The position numbers and the translations under genes were made by a program. Positions 50,701 to 57,489 of a stretch of 57,489 bases of DNA are shown piece after piece. The notes under the pieces were generated by a model, which worked only from the letters and a program-made list of their open reading frames with translations, made no database searches and was not told the origin of the DNA. Source of the DNA: Thermoflexus hugenholtzii JAD2 (GTDB taxonomy: Bacteria > Chloroflexota > Dehalococcoidia > UBA2979); assembly GCA_945903275.1 (NCBI GenBank), contig CAMDNW010000012.1, positions 1 to 57,489 on the forward strand, in the 5' to 3' direction. Positions within the stretch are counted from its first letter, which is position 1. Each line of letters begins with the position of its first letter.

Positions 50701-51543
50701 CTAGGGGCTGCCTAACAGCGCGGCGAGGGCGGCATCGTCGAGGGCTTGGGCGACGAGTGTGCCAGCGCGCTCAGCCTTGGTCTGGCCGCTGAAGATGGAG
50801 CGGCCAAAGGCACCTTCGATGTCGCGGACGGTCTCGACGGTGCCTTCGGGGGCGACGAGTAGCGTGGTATCACGGCCGGCGGCGACGCGATCGAGGAGGT
50901 AGGGGCTGGGGTCGGCACCGCCGGTGAGGATGAGGCATTCGGTGTTGGTGCGGAGGGCCGCGAGGGCGATGTCGACGCGCTCGGCGCGTGTGACGACGGC
51001 CTTGCGGGGGAAGCGGTTGAAGTAGGGCACGTCCGAGTCATGCGAGATCGCGCCGATGACCACGTGCTCACAGATGGCATCGTCGCCGGCGATGGAGCGG
51101 GTAAGGACACGGGCTCGGCTGGCGGCGGTGAGGTCGCGCACGGTGGGGGCGGCGAGGAGACGATCCTCGGCGATGGCGCGCGGGCCGGGGTGGCGCTGGT
51201 GGTTCAGGATGAGGCTGGGGCCACTGCCGATCGTGGCGACCACGAGGACGCGCGCACCAAGGCCGGAGAGGCGACCGATGTCTGCACCGGGAGGAGCCTC
51301 AACGACGGCAACTGCGGGGCCGTCACGGAGGGCGGCGAGGGCGGACTCAGTAATGGGGGCGGAATCGGCCTCGGCGAAGGTGAGGGCGGTGAAGGCGTGC
51401 GCGTCGGCATCGGCGCGGTCGTCGCCTGCGAGGCGAGCGAGGCGGACGGTGTGGCCAGCGTAGGCGAGGCGGTGCGCGAGCCCGACGGCAACGGTGCTCG
51501 CCCCGACTCCACGCCCACTTCCGGTGACGACAATCAGTGGCAT
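50701..51543 (-). CDS. BioD-like ATPase with DRTGG domain
   Basis: A 280-residue protein. N-terminal P-loop domain of the dethiobiotin synthetase-like type (VTGSGRGVGASTVAVGLAHR) up to about 165, then a DRTGG-type domain (VVIGAISHDSDVPYF, KAVVTRAERVDIALAAL, CLILTGGADPSP). This pair occurs at the N-terminus of some phosphotransacetylases and as stand-alone proteins; no Pta domain follows. Function unknown. The ATG at 51543 is used; codons upstream to 51567 lie across TAGGAT, the likely -10. Confidence 0.75.
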   Translation of the reverse strand: MPLIVVTGSGRGVGASTVAVGLAHRLAYAGHTVRLARLAGDDRADADAHAFTALTFAEADSAPITESALAALRDGPAVAVVEAPPGADIGRLSGLGARVLVVATIGSGPSLILNHQRHPGPRAIAEDRLLAAPTVRDLTAASRARVLTRSIAGDDAICEHVVIGAISHDSDVPYFNRFPRKAVVTRAERVDIALAALRTNTECLILTGGADPSPYLLDRVAAGRDTTLLVAPEGTVETVRDIEGAFGRSIFSGQTKAERAGTLVAQALDDAALAALLGSP

Positions 51544-51639
51544 CTCGACGCCCATCCTACCGTGCATGGCTCGGGAGGGAACGTACTACGCGGAGAGCGG
51601 TCGCGCGAGTCTTGGGGATCTACGGAAAGGAGGGTGAAG

Positions 51640-51688
51640 TGGTGCCGAGAGCCAGACTTGAACTGGCGACACCGCGATTTTCAGTCGC
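51640..51688 (-). other. 3' fragment of tRNA-Phe(GAA), attachment-site-like
   Basis: On the minus strand this reads anticodon stem and loop (GCGA CTGAAAA TCGCG), variable GTGTC, T arm GCCAG TTCAAGT CTGGC, acceptor strand TCTCGGC, discriminator A and CCA. That is tRNA-Phe from position 28 to the end. The upstream bases do not form a D arm or 5' acceptor strand, so it is not a whole tRNA gene. A partial tRNA 3' end is the usual scar (attL/attR) of a tyrosine-integrase element; the element side would be toward higher coordinates. Confidence 0.7.
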
Positions 51689-51720
51689 CTCCGGTCAGTC
51701 CATATCCGTTCACTGGCATT

Positions 51721-51749
51721 CGCAAATCCTTTACCCATAAGGGTTTGCG
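51721..51749. repeat. Inverted repeat near tRNA fragment
   Basis: CGCAAATCC (51721-51729) pairs with GGGTTTGCG (51741-51749), 8 of 9 bases plus one wobble, with an 11-nt spacer. It may be an integrase or excisionase site or a terminator. Confidence 0.4.
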
Positions 51750-51759
51750 TCCGCAGTGG

Positions 51760-51813
51760 TTCGCGCCACTTCGTGCCAATTCGTGCCGCGTTGCTACATC
51801 GGTTGCTACATTT
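51760..51813 (+). repeat. Tandem direct repeats (iteron-like) next to tRNA fragment
   Basis: Three 10-bp units beginning TTCGCGCC, TTCGTGCC, TTCGTGCC at 51760, 51770 and 51780, directly followed by two copies of GTTGCTACAT at 51790 and 51802. Helically phased short repeats beside a tRNA end resemble integrase arm-binding sites. No integrase gene is visible next to them. Confidence 0.55.
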
Positions 51814-51957
51814 TGGTTGTGAATACTGGGGATCGGGAATCAGGTTTTTGTTTAGTTATCTGCTCTTGCACAGGGGTGTTTATTGCACTGGCCACGTCTG
51901 TCTGGGCGTGGCCGGCGGTTGGGTAGTGCGTGCCCGACGTGCTCGTCTGCGATATTG

Positions 51958-51989
51958 GCACCCCGGAGCAACAAATGGCTCCGGGGTGC
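51958..51989 (-). terminator. Terminator hairpin after TIG/Asp-box gene
   Basis: Perfect 12-bp G/C-rich stem (51958-51969 with 51978-51989), 8-nt loop, 14 nt after the stop of the large surface protein gene. A weaker 7-bp hairpin (51890-51896 with 51907-51913) follows it. Confidence 0.75.
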
Positions 51990-52002
51990 TGGGTGTGTGT
52001 GG

Positions 52003-55000
52003 CTAGGGCGTGCTGCGTACGAGCAGGACGGGAGTCATTGGTGCGAATTCCTTTGGGAAGCTGCGCACGAAGGCGTCCCGTAAGGTAGCCGGACCACCGG
52101 GGATGAGTACGGAGAACGTTCCGTTGGCATCCTGTACCCATGCACCAGAGGCGCCGGCCTGGCGCACCGCCGCTTCGAGCTGGTCCACGCTGCCGCCGTT
52201 GAACACGACCAGTGTGAGGTAACCGGCGCCGAAGCTTGGTGCAGTGATGAACGTCCCGGTGGTCGCAGGTGCGGTCGGCACAGTCACAGCGAACAGCGTG
52301 AAGTGCAGGACCTCCGCACTCACCGTCACCGAGCCGTCCGCGTGCGCCTGTACCTTGCTCGGCACCACGACCCACTCCGTGCCCGACCAGTAGCGCAGCT
52401 GCAGGTCTGCTACAGCGATGCCTGACACCGCCGCTGCCGGCAGCGTGATCGCGATCGTCGCGGGTTTGATGAAGTTGTCGGTGATCGGCTGCTGCGAGGC
52501 GTTCAGTACCTGCGCGGAGGCGGCAGCGAAGATCCGTCCACTGGGGAGCGGGGCTGCAGAGCTAAGCTCACGCAGCGAATCCACTGATTGCAGCACGACC
52601 GATGCGCCCCCGGGGACTGCTCCTGCCGGGACGGTGATCCTGCCGGTCGAGCCGTATTCTTCGCCGCCCTTGGTCGTGGTGTTCACGACATTGCCGGTCA
52701 CGACGGTGCTGTCGCTGGCATTGATCGCAGCGCTGCTCGGGGCAAGCGTGTGGACCACACGCAACCCATCCAGCGTCACCGTATAGACCGTGGGCGTCAC
52801 GAGGCTCGAGCAGCAGTTTGTAACAGCGGCAGCGGCAGCGGGGGCAATGTAGGTCGCTGCGAACAAGGTGAAGTGAGAGGCCAACGCGGTGACGGTCATC
52901 GAGCCGTCAGCTTCCAACACGCTAGTTGAAGAGACGGTCGACCATTCCGTTCCCGACCAGAACTTCATGCTCATGTTAGTGGGCGTCGCACCCGTCGGCA
53001 CCGAGTTAGCGGGCACCGTCACCACAATGGAGACGGCCGAGTTGAAGTTTGTGGTGACCTCGTTGCCGTCTGTGTCGAGAGCCTGTGCTGACACTGCAGT
53101 CAGCAGCGTGCCAATGGATGTAGGAGCAGTCAGAGCCACCTCTGCAAGCGATGCGACCGGTTCGACGACGATTCTGTCGGCAGTGGGGATCGCTCCGATC
53201 GGCACCGTGACTCTGACCGTGGCCGACCGGTCCTCCTGCCCGTTCCGCTGCCTGCTGGCGGTCGTGGTCTCGAGCGTCGTGGGGGCGGCATTGGAATGTA
53301 TGGCCTCTTGCGGATCGAGAATCGTGATGGTGGATTCGCGTTGTCGGTTGGCCCGCGTGTTCAGATCGTAGTAGCGGTACAGATTGCGGCCACTCCCTAC
53401 CTGATTATCTGTATTGGTCACGAAAACCGTAGCGAGTCCAGTAATGCCGACTGGCATTCTGATGCTGATGCGCGTGGCACTCAAGCGGACGACGTTGGTG
53501 GCGTCTCTGAGACCTACTCGCACCGTGGGATTAGCACTGAAATCAGTCCCGGTGATGATGACGGGGTTGCCGCCAGCCCTCCCCCCACTGATCACATTGA
53601 GGGAGATCACCCTCGGACCACTGATGTACGTGAATACACCGGTTCCAGTCCCGGATCCGCTAGCGTCAGTATTCGTGACAACGACGTCGACGAGCCCGGC
53701 CTCACGGGCAGGAGTCGTCGCCGTTATCGTGGTGGCATTCACAATGGCGACACCTGTCGCAGTCACTCCTCCGAACGTGACTGATGCGCCAGCAGAGAAG
53801 CCAGTCCCAGTAATGGTGACTGCGGCGCCTCCAATAACGCGTCCTGAATTTGCTGCAACTGAAGTGACGGTGGGCGAAGCGACATACGTGAACAGGTTGC
53901 TGCCGACTCCCCAACTGCCAGCGACGTTAGCCACGGAGATACCAACTGTCCCTGCCGCGTTGGCCGGGGCTGTTGCGGTGAGCGTCGTACTGTTCAAAAC
54001 GTTCACATTTGTGGCGAGCACGGTGCCAAAGCGGACTGTAGCGCCGGTCACAAATCCGGCGCCCCGAATTTCAACTTGACGGCCACCCGCAGTCCCGCCA
54101 TTGCCGGGAGTCACCGCGGTAATTGCTCCGAGACTCGCATAGGTAAATGCCCCGACTGTGGTCTTGCTAATTACTTCTCCCGCAAGGTTGAAACGGACAG
54201 CAACGTCTACAGGCCCCTCTGCATGGGGAGGAGTCGTGATGCGCCAGCCACAAGGCTGGCCGCATCGTTGCGCGCCATTGGTGCCGAGAGTGCCGTCGAA
54301 GGTGATCCCCTGGTTCCAATCGAACGCAGTTCCATCGTCGCCCCCAGGTCCCATTCCTCCGGTTGTGATTGCGACGTCAACAACGGTACCGCCAGCGGGA
54401 AGCCCACTATTGGGAGTGAGCACAAGAGTACCCGGCAGCATCCCCGCATCTGAATACTGGAAGCAATACGCCACCCCGGCCTGCGGATTGCACAATCCTA
54501 TTTCGGAGATGCTGCGCCCAAAGCCGTAAGTTGAGGTTTCCCCGTCCGGGTTCGTGACATACACCGATACAAAAGCCGTGTAATCAACGGCCGGTGTCGT
54601 AACACGAAGCTTGGTCGAGTTGATGAAAACCGCGTTAGTCCCGAACGTGATCACTTGGTTCGGGTTGTTATGCGATCGCCCGAAACTGACTCTTGCTCCG
54701 TTTTGGAAGTCTTTCCCGGTGATCTCAATGAGCCGGCCGCCGCCATTCCATCCAGCACGCGTGCCCGCCCCGATGGCCGTACCGAACTCTCCCGTAATGG
54801 ACTGGAGGTCTATCAACGTAGGCGGAGGCAGTCCTTCGAATACTCCCAAAACCAAACCGCAACCCGGGTGACTAAGCGCCCCTAACGTACCGTCACTAGA
54901 CAGGGCAACTTCTCCGGCGGCTTGACCGCTCGAGCAGCCAATATCCGCTGTAGTGAGGGAAGTAGTTACCCAACTGTAGCCACCGTTATATGAAAATCGA

Positions 55001-56226
55001 GCTCGCGCTACCCCACCGAATTCGGGGGTCGCAAGGATCTTTCCTCCCGGCGCCGTGGCGATCCTAGTCGTGTCGATGCTTGCGTTGCAGTCCCTGTCAC
55101 AAGCGAAGACATTGGTGATTGCAGTCGGAAATGAGCTTGACCCCGCTGAGAATGTAGGCCTGCCGTACGCGTATTCGCCGTCTACCGACACTTCGAACGC
55201 TCTGCCCTCCCAGGCAGTGAAGGTTGTGCCACCATCGAGGGAGTACCACCGCGAATTATCCCAAGCCGAGACTGCGATCTTCTGGCCATCGCTCGAAACT
55301 GAAACGCTGTCGTATCTTTGATCATTTGCAGCCGCGCCAGGGAAACGGGCATTCGGCAACTTAGACCAAGTCGTGCCGCCGTTAGCTGAGTAATAGATGC
55401 CCTTGCCGCCGTCTCTTGAGGGATGGCCAACGGCAGCCCATAGCTTGGTCCCGTCAGCGCTCATGGCGATGTCGCTGTAGAGCAGTCGGTTGTTCGCGAA
55501 TCCCGCGTTTGCCCGACTCCAGGTCGTGCCGCCGTCAGAAGACACCCAGATCGAGCCAACGGAACAGCACTGATGAGTCACTGATTCCCGAAGAAACAGC
55601 TTCTGTCCATCCGCGCTCGCGACGAGTTCTGCCCACCACCCGCTATGTTGATCGTCTCCTTGGCCGTCCGGTGCAATCGGTCCATTCAGGTTTGTCCAAG
55701 TCAGACCGCGATCAAGTGATCGGTGAATCAGGCCTGCTTGTCCGGGTACACCCGATGCCGCCACGGTAATGATCGGCGTCGTAGCGTTGTTTGCTTGACT
55801 GATAGCGACGGCCTTAACCGCAGCACCGGCCACGAATCTCTCAACTCGCGACCACGTACCTCCCGAAGCTCTGACGGCGGTGACTGTGAACAGTCCTGCG
55901 CCAGTTCCGACCTGGCCATCTGGGTTGGTAACTACGACGTTCTTAACGCCTGCGGTGTTCGCAATCGTAATGGCGGTGAGCGTTGTGGCATTCACACGTT
56001 GGACGTTTGTCGCTGCAGCGCCACCGATCACTACCGTCGGTGTACTTGAGAATCCGGTGCCCGTGATCGTGATATGAGTTCGACTAGTGCTTGGCCCATT
56101 GTTGGGCAAGATCGAGGTCACGCTAGGAGCGGCATCCACAGCTTCCGCCGGGGTGACGGGAGACAGAAACAGGCTTGTAAGCGCAGTCGCGAATAACAAG
56201 ACGATAACTGCCGCGAGCCGACGCAT
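52003..56226 (-). CDS. Large secreted TIG/IPT and Asp-box repeat protein
   Basis: A 1407-residue protein with a Sec signal peptide (cleavage near residue 29, AEA). Order: TIG domain about 33-115; an Asp-box beta-propeller-like region about 120-460 with SLDRGLTW, SSDGGTTWS, SANGGTTWS, SLDGGTTF and SYNGGYSW; a TIG domain about 468-570; a Cys-containing linker domain; three TIG domains at about 697, 782 and 869; then two copies of a 120-residue beta domain (VPIGAIP to HFTLFA at about 1000-1121, and VPAGAVP to HFTLFA at about 1194-1312); and a C-terminal domain of about 80 residues. No sortase motif or membrane anchor at the C-end. Likely adhesion or glycan binding outside the cell; true function unknown. 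Less G/C-rich than its neighbours, in line with transfer. Confidence 0.85.
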   Translation of the reverse strand: MRRLAAVIVLLFATALTSLFLSPVTPAEAVDAAPSVTSILPNNGPSTSRTHITITGTGFSSTPTVVIGGAAATNVQRVNATTLTAITIANTAGVKNVVVTNPDGQVGTGAGLFTVTAVRASGGTWSRVERFVAGAAVKAVAISQANNATTPIITVAASGVPGQAGLIHRSLDRGLTWTNLNGPIAPDGQGDDQHSGWWAELVASADGQKLFLRESVTHQCCSVGSIWVSSDGGTTWSRANAGFANNRLLYSDIAMSADGTKLWAAVGHPSRDGGKGIYYSANGGTTWSKLPNARFPGAAANDQRYDSVSVSSDGQKIAVSAWDNSRWYSLDGGTTFTAWEGRAFEVSVDGEYAYGRPTFSAGSSSFPTAITNVFACDRDCNASIDTTRIATAPGGKILATPEFGGVARARFSYNGGYSWVTTSLTTADIGCSSGQAAGEVALSSDGTLGALSHPGCGLVLGVFEGLPPPTLIDLQSITGEFGTAIGAGTRAGWNGGGRLIEITGKDFQNGARVSFGRSHNNPNQVITFGTNAVFINSTKLRVTTPAVDYTAFVSVYVTNPDGETSTYGFGRSISEIGLCNPQAGVAYCFQYSDAGMLPGTLVLTPNSGLPAGGTVVDVAITTGGMGPGGDDGTAFDWNQGITFDGTLGTNGAQRCGQPCGWRITTPPHAEGPVDVAVRFNLAGEVISKTTVGAFTYASLGAITAVTPGNGGTAGGRQVEIRGAGFVTGATVRFGTVLATNVNVLNSTTLTATAPANAAGTVGISVANVAGSWGVGSNLFTYVASPTVTSVAANSGRVIGGAAVTITGTGFSAGASVTFGGVTATGVAIVNATTITATTPAREAGLVDVVVTNTDASGSGTGTGVFTYISGPRVISLNVISGGRAGGNPVIITGTDFSANPTVRVGLRDATNVVRLSATRISIRMPVGITGLATVFVTNTDNQVGSGRNLYRYYDLNTRANRQRESTITILDPQEAIHSNAAPTTLETTTASRQRNGQEDRSATVRVTVPIGAIPTADRIVVEPVASLAEVALTAPTSIGTLLTAVSAQALDTDGNEVTTNFNSAVSIVVTVPANSVPTGATPTNMSMKFWSGTEWSTVSSTSVLEADGSMTVTALASHFTLFAATYIAPAAAAAVTNCCSSLVTPTVYTVTLDGLRVVHTLAPSSAAINASDSTVVTGNVVNTTTKGGEEYGSTGRITVPAGAVPGGASVVLQSVDSLRELSSAAPLPSGRIFAAASAQVLNASQQPITDNFIKPATIAITLPAAAVSGIAVADLQLRYWSGTEWVVVPSKVQAHADGSVTVSAEVLHFTLFAVTVPTAPATTGTFITAPSFGAGYLTLVVFNGGSVDQLEAAVRQAGASGAWVQDANGTFSVLIPGGPATLRDAFVRSFPKEFAPMTPVLLVRSTP

Positions 56227-56231
56227 CTGTG

Positions 56232-56237
56232 ATTGTA
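56232..56237 (-). promoter_or_regulatory. -10 box for TIG/Asp-box gene
   Basis: TACAAT on the minus strand, 5 nt, then ATG at 56226. TTGGCT lies 15 nt upstream of it. No ribosome-binding site fits between. Confidence 0.45.
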
Positions 56238-56561
56238 ACTTTCATGCTCGATAGCCAACGTTTGATTAAATAATAGGGCCCAACTCGTTCGGTGCCACGT
56301 CCGAAGAGCGAGGCTGACTATAAAACTCGTGATGATCTTACTATTCATCGCACCTACAACTTTCATGTTTCATCCTTGAGTAACGGGCCACTAAGTGGAA
56401 GGCGCTCGCGGTCGCCATACTGCTTGAGAGCGGTATTGCGCATCGCAAACGGTGCGCAGCGAATTGGCTGCCTCTGCAAAGCCCCGGCCGCGTCCTGAGC
56501 TGGCGTGCGGACTGCTAGACTCCGCCCATCGCACGACCGGATCCGCGATGGCGGCGCGCAC
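56238..56561. other. Intergenic region, AT-rich left half
   Basis: No gene seen. AACTTTCATG occurs at 56237-56246 and again at 56358-56367 in the same orientation. TAGACT at 56516-56521 could be the -10 box of the amidohydrolase gene. Confidence 0.4.
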
Positions 56562-57434
56562 ATGCTCGTAACCGATGCCCAGGTCCACATGTACGCGGCA
56601 GAGACGCCGGCTCGGCCGTGGCCGCACGAGGGCCGAGGTGCGCCGCCGGCGAAGCACGCCCGCAGCTTCACCGCCGAGGAGATGCTGGGTGCGATGGAGG
56701 CGGTCGGCGTCGACCGTGCCGTGATCGTCCCGCCCGTGTGGGCGGGCGAGGAGCACAACAACGCGCATGCGCTGGCGGCGGCCGAGCGCTACCCCGGCCG
56801 CTTCGCGGTGTTCGGACGCCTCGACCCGTACGACCCCACGAGCCCGGAGCGGCTCGAGCACTGGCTCGAGACGCCGCACATGCTCGGCATCCGCATGAGC
56901 GGCCGCTGGAACACGACCCCGACGATCGCCGTCGACGCGTTCGCTGACCCGGCACTCGAGTGGTACTGGACGGCGTGCGAACGCCTCGGCATCCCGCTGA
57001 TGCTGCTCACCTCGCAGCACGTCGCGAAGCTCGCGCCGATCGCGGCGCGGCACCCGAACCTGAACCTGATTGTCGACCACCTCTCGGCGGTGCTCGGCGG
57101 CACGCACACGGTCGCCGAATCGTTCGCCGCGATCGACGACCTTGTCGAGCTCGCGCGGTACCCGCAGGTCACGGTGAAGGTCGGGAACGGGCCCAACCAG
57201 TCGTGCGAGGCGTACCCATTCACCGATGTGCATCCGTACCTGCGTCGCCTGTACGACGCCTTCGGCGCGCAGCGGCTGATGTGGGAAGCCGACATCACCC
57301 AGCTGACGAAGAACACCTACGCAGAGTGTGTGCGGCTCTGGCAGGAGGGGCTGCCGTTCCTGACGGCCGACGACAAAGACTGGATCCTCGGGCGCACCGC
57401 CGCCGAGGTGCTGCGCTGGCCTGAGCCCGTCTGA
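56562..57434 (+). CDS. Amidohydrolase family 2 (TIM-barrel) protein
   Basis: A 290-residue metal-dependent hydrolase or decarboxylase of the PF04909 type. It opens LVTDAQVHMY, in which one His remains of the usual metal-binding His pair, continues with GVDRAVIVPP, LIVDHLSAV (His) and ends with MWEADITQL, the Asp of the last barrel strand. Relatives include 2-pyrone-4,6-dicarboxylate lactonase and ACMSD-like decarboxylases; the substrate cannot be told. The ATG at 56562 is chosen because the domain begins right there; upstream codons to 56505 look non-coding. Confidence 0.85.
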   Translation: MLVTDAQVHMYAAETPARPWPHEGRGAPPAKHARSFTAEEMLGAMEAVGVDRAVIVPPVWAGEEHNNAHALAAAERYPGRFAVFGRLDPYDPTSPERLEHWLETPHMLGIRMSGRWNTTPTIAVDAFADPALEWYWTACERLGIPLMLLTSQHVAKLAPIAARHPNLNLIVDHLSAVLGGTHTVAESFAAIDDLVELARYPQVTVKVGNGPNQSCEAYPFTDVHPYLRRLYDAFGAQRLMWEADITQLTKNTYAECVRLWQEGLPFLTADDKDWILGRTAAEVLRWPEPV

Positions 57435-57489
57435 CGCGCGCGGCGATCTGAGGTTTCGGCGGCTCTACACAAGAAATCCGATGTTGCGG

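Noticed and set aside
51640-51720. Complete tRNA-Phe gene
   Set aside because: Only positions 28 to 76 are present; the flanking bases cannot form the D arm or the 5' acceptor strand and position 27 already mismatches.
51040-51822. 260-residue plus-strand open frame ending over the tRNA fragment
   Set aside because: Most of it is the complement of the BioD-like/DRTGG gene; the end (DLNWRHRDFQS) is the translated antisense of a tRNA, a well-known false gene.
1-57489. CRISPR array, transposase or complete prophage genes
   Set aside because: No regularly spaced repeats, no transposase or phage structural genes were found on either strand; only the tRNA-linked repeat cluster hints at past integration.

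Overview
The window is a high-GC bacterial chromosome segment made mostly of housekeeping genes. Best guess is a Chloroflexota member, probably Dehalococcoidia-like: fused AroK-AroB, PheS with an extra Cys cluster, an EF-P with a non-standard modification loop, a dnaG-rpoD pair, and promoters with a clear TANNNT -10 but weak -35. This placement is inference; no 16S or other taxonomic marker is present.

Layout. 1-3.9 kb: two tandem near-duplicate ABC oligopeptide-type substrate-binding lipoproteins, each with a strong terminator, facing a cyclase-family hydrolase (minus). 5.0-8.8 kb: pheT (minus) and pheS (plus) head to head, separated by a patch of short palindromic repeats; one similar repeat lies in frame inside pheT. 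8.9-9.3 kb: the wreck of a VapBC-type toxin-antitoxin pair. 9.5-11.4 kb: moeA and a MobB-like GTPase. 11.4-20.9 kb: one long minus-strand operon alaS-ruvX-mltG-aroE-(membrane protein)-aroC-aroKB-acyP-DUF2568-DUF2568. 21.1-36.0 kb: a long plus-strand run glmU-(dprA pseudogene)-topA-xerC-aroQ-pepP-efp-xseA-xseB-purN-like-(small protein)-rluB-cmk-plsC-glmS. 36.0-38.7 kb: ppdK (minus), divergent from dgt. 39-45 kb: SH3/CARDB-like exported protein, small helical protein, dnaG-rpoD, FmdB zinc ribbon, terminator. 45-51.5 kb: DUF1461 membrane protein, thioredoxin-like protein, zinc-ribbon membrane protein, UvrD/PcrA helicase, M50-CBS protease, BioD-like/DRTGG ATPase. 51.6-51.9 kb: a 49-nt 3' fragment of tRNA-Phe followed by tandem direct repeats, looking like one end of an integrated element. 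52.0-56.2 kb: a 1407-residue secreted TIG/Asp-box protein. 56.6-57.4 kb: an amidohydrolase.

The two big operons combine translation (AlaS, EF-P, RluB), shikimate pathway (AroE, AroC, AroKB, AroQ), cell wall precursors (GlmU, GlmS, MltG) and DNA topology and repair (TopA, XerC, XseAB, RuvX). The most unusual signals are: (1) cmk has no ATG, GTG, TTG or CTG upstream of its P-loop, and a Shine-Dalgarno points to an ATC; (2) at least seven genes have TANNNT 5-6 nt before the start codon, a leaderless-transcript signature; (3) a perfect 15-bp palindrome that looks like a templated inverted duplication and creates a stop in the vapB remnant; (4) the tRNA-Phe fragment with iteron-like repeats; (5) a repeat that codes in frame inside PheT. 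No complete new defence or metabolic system was seen.
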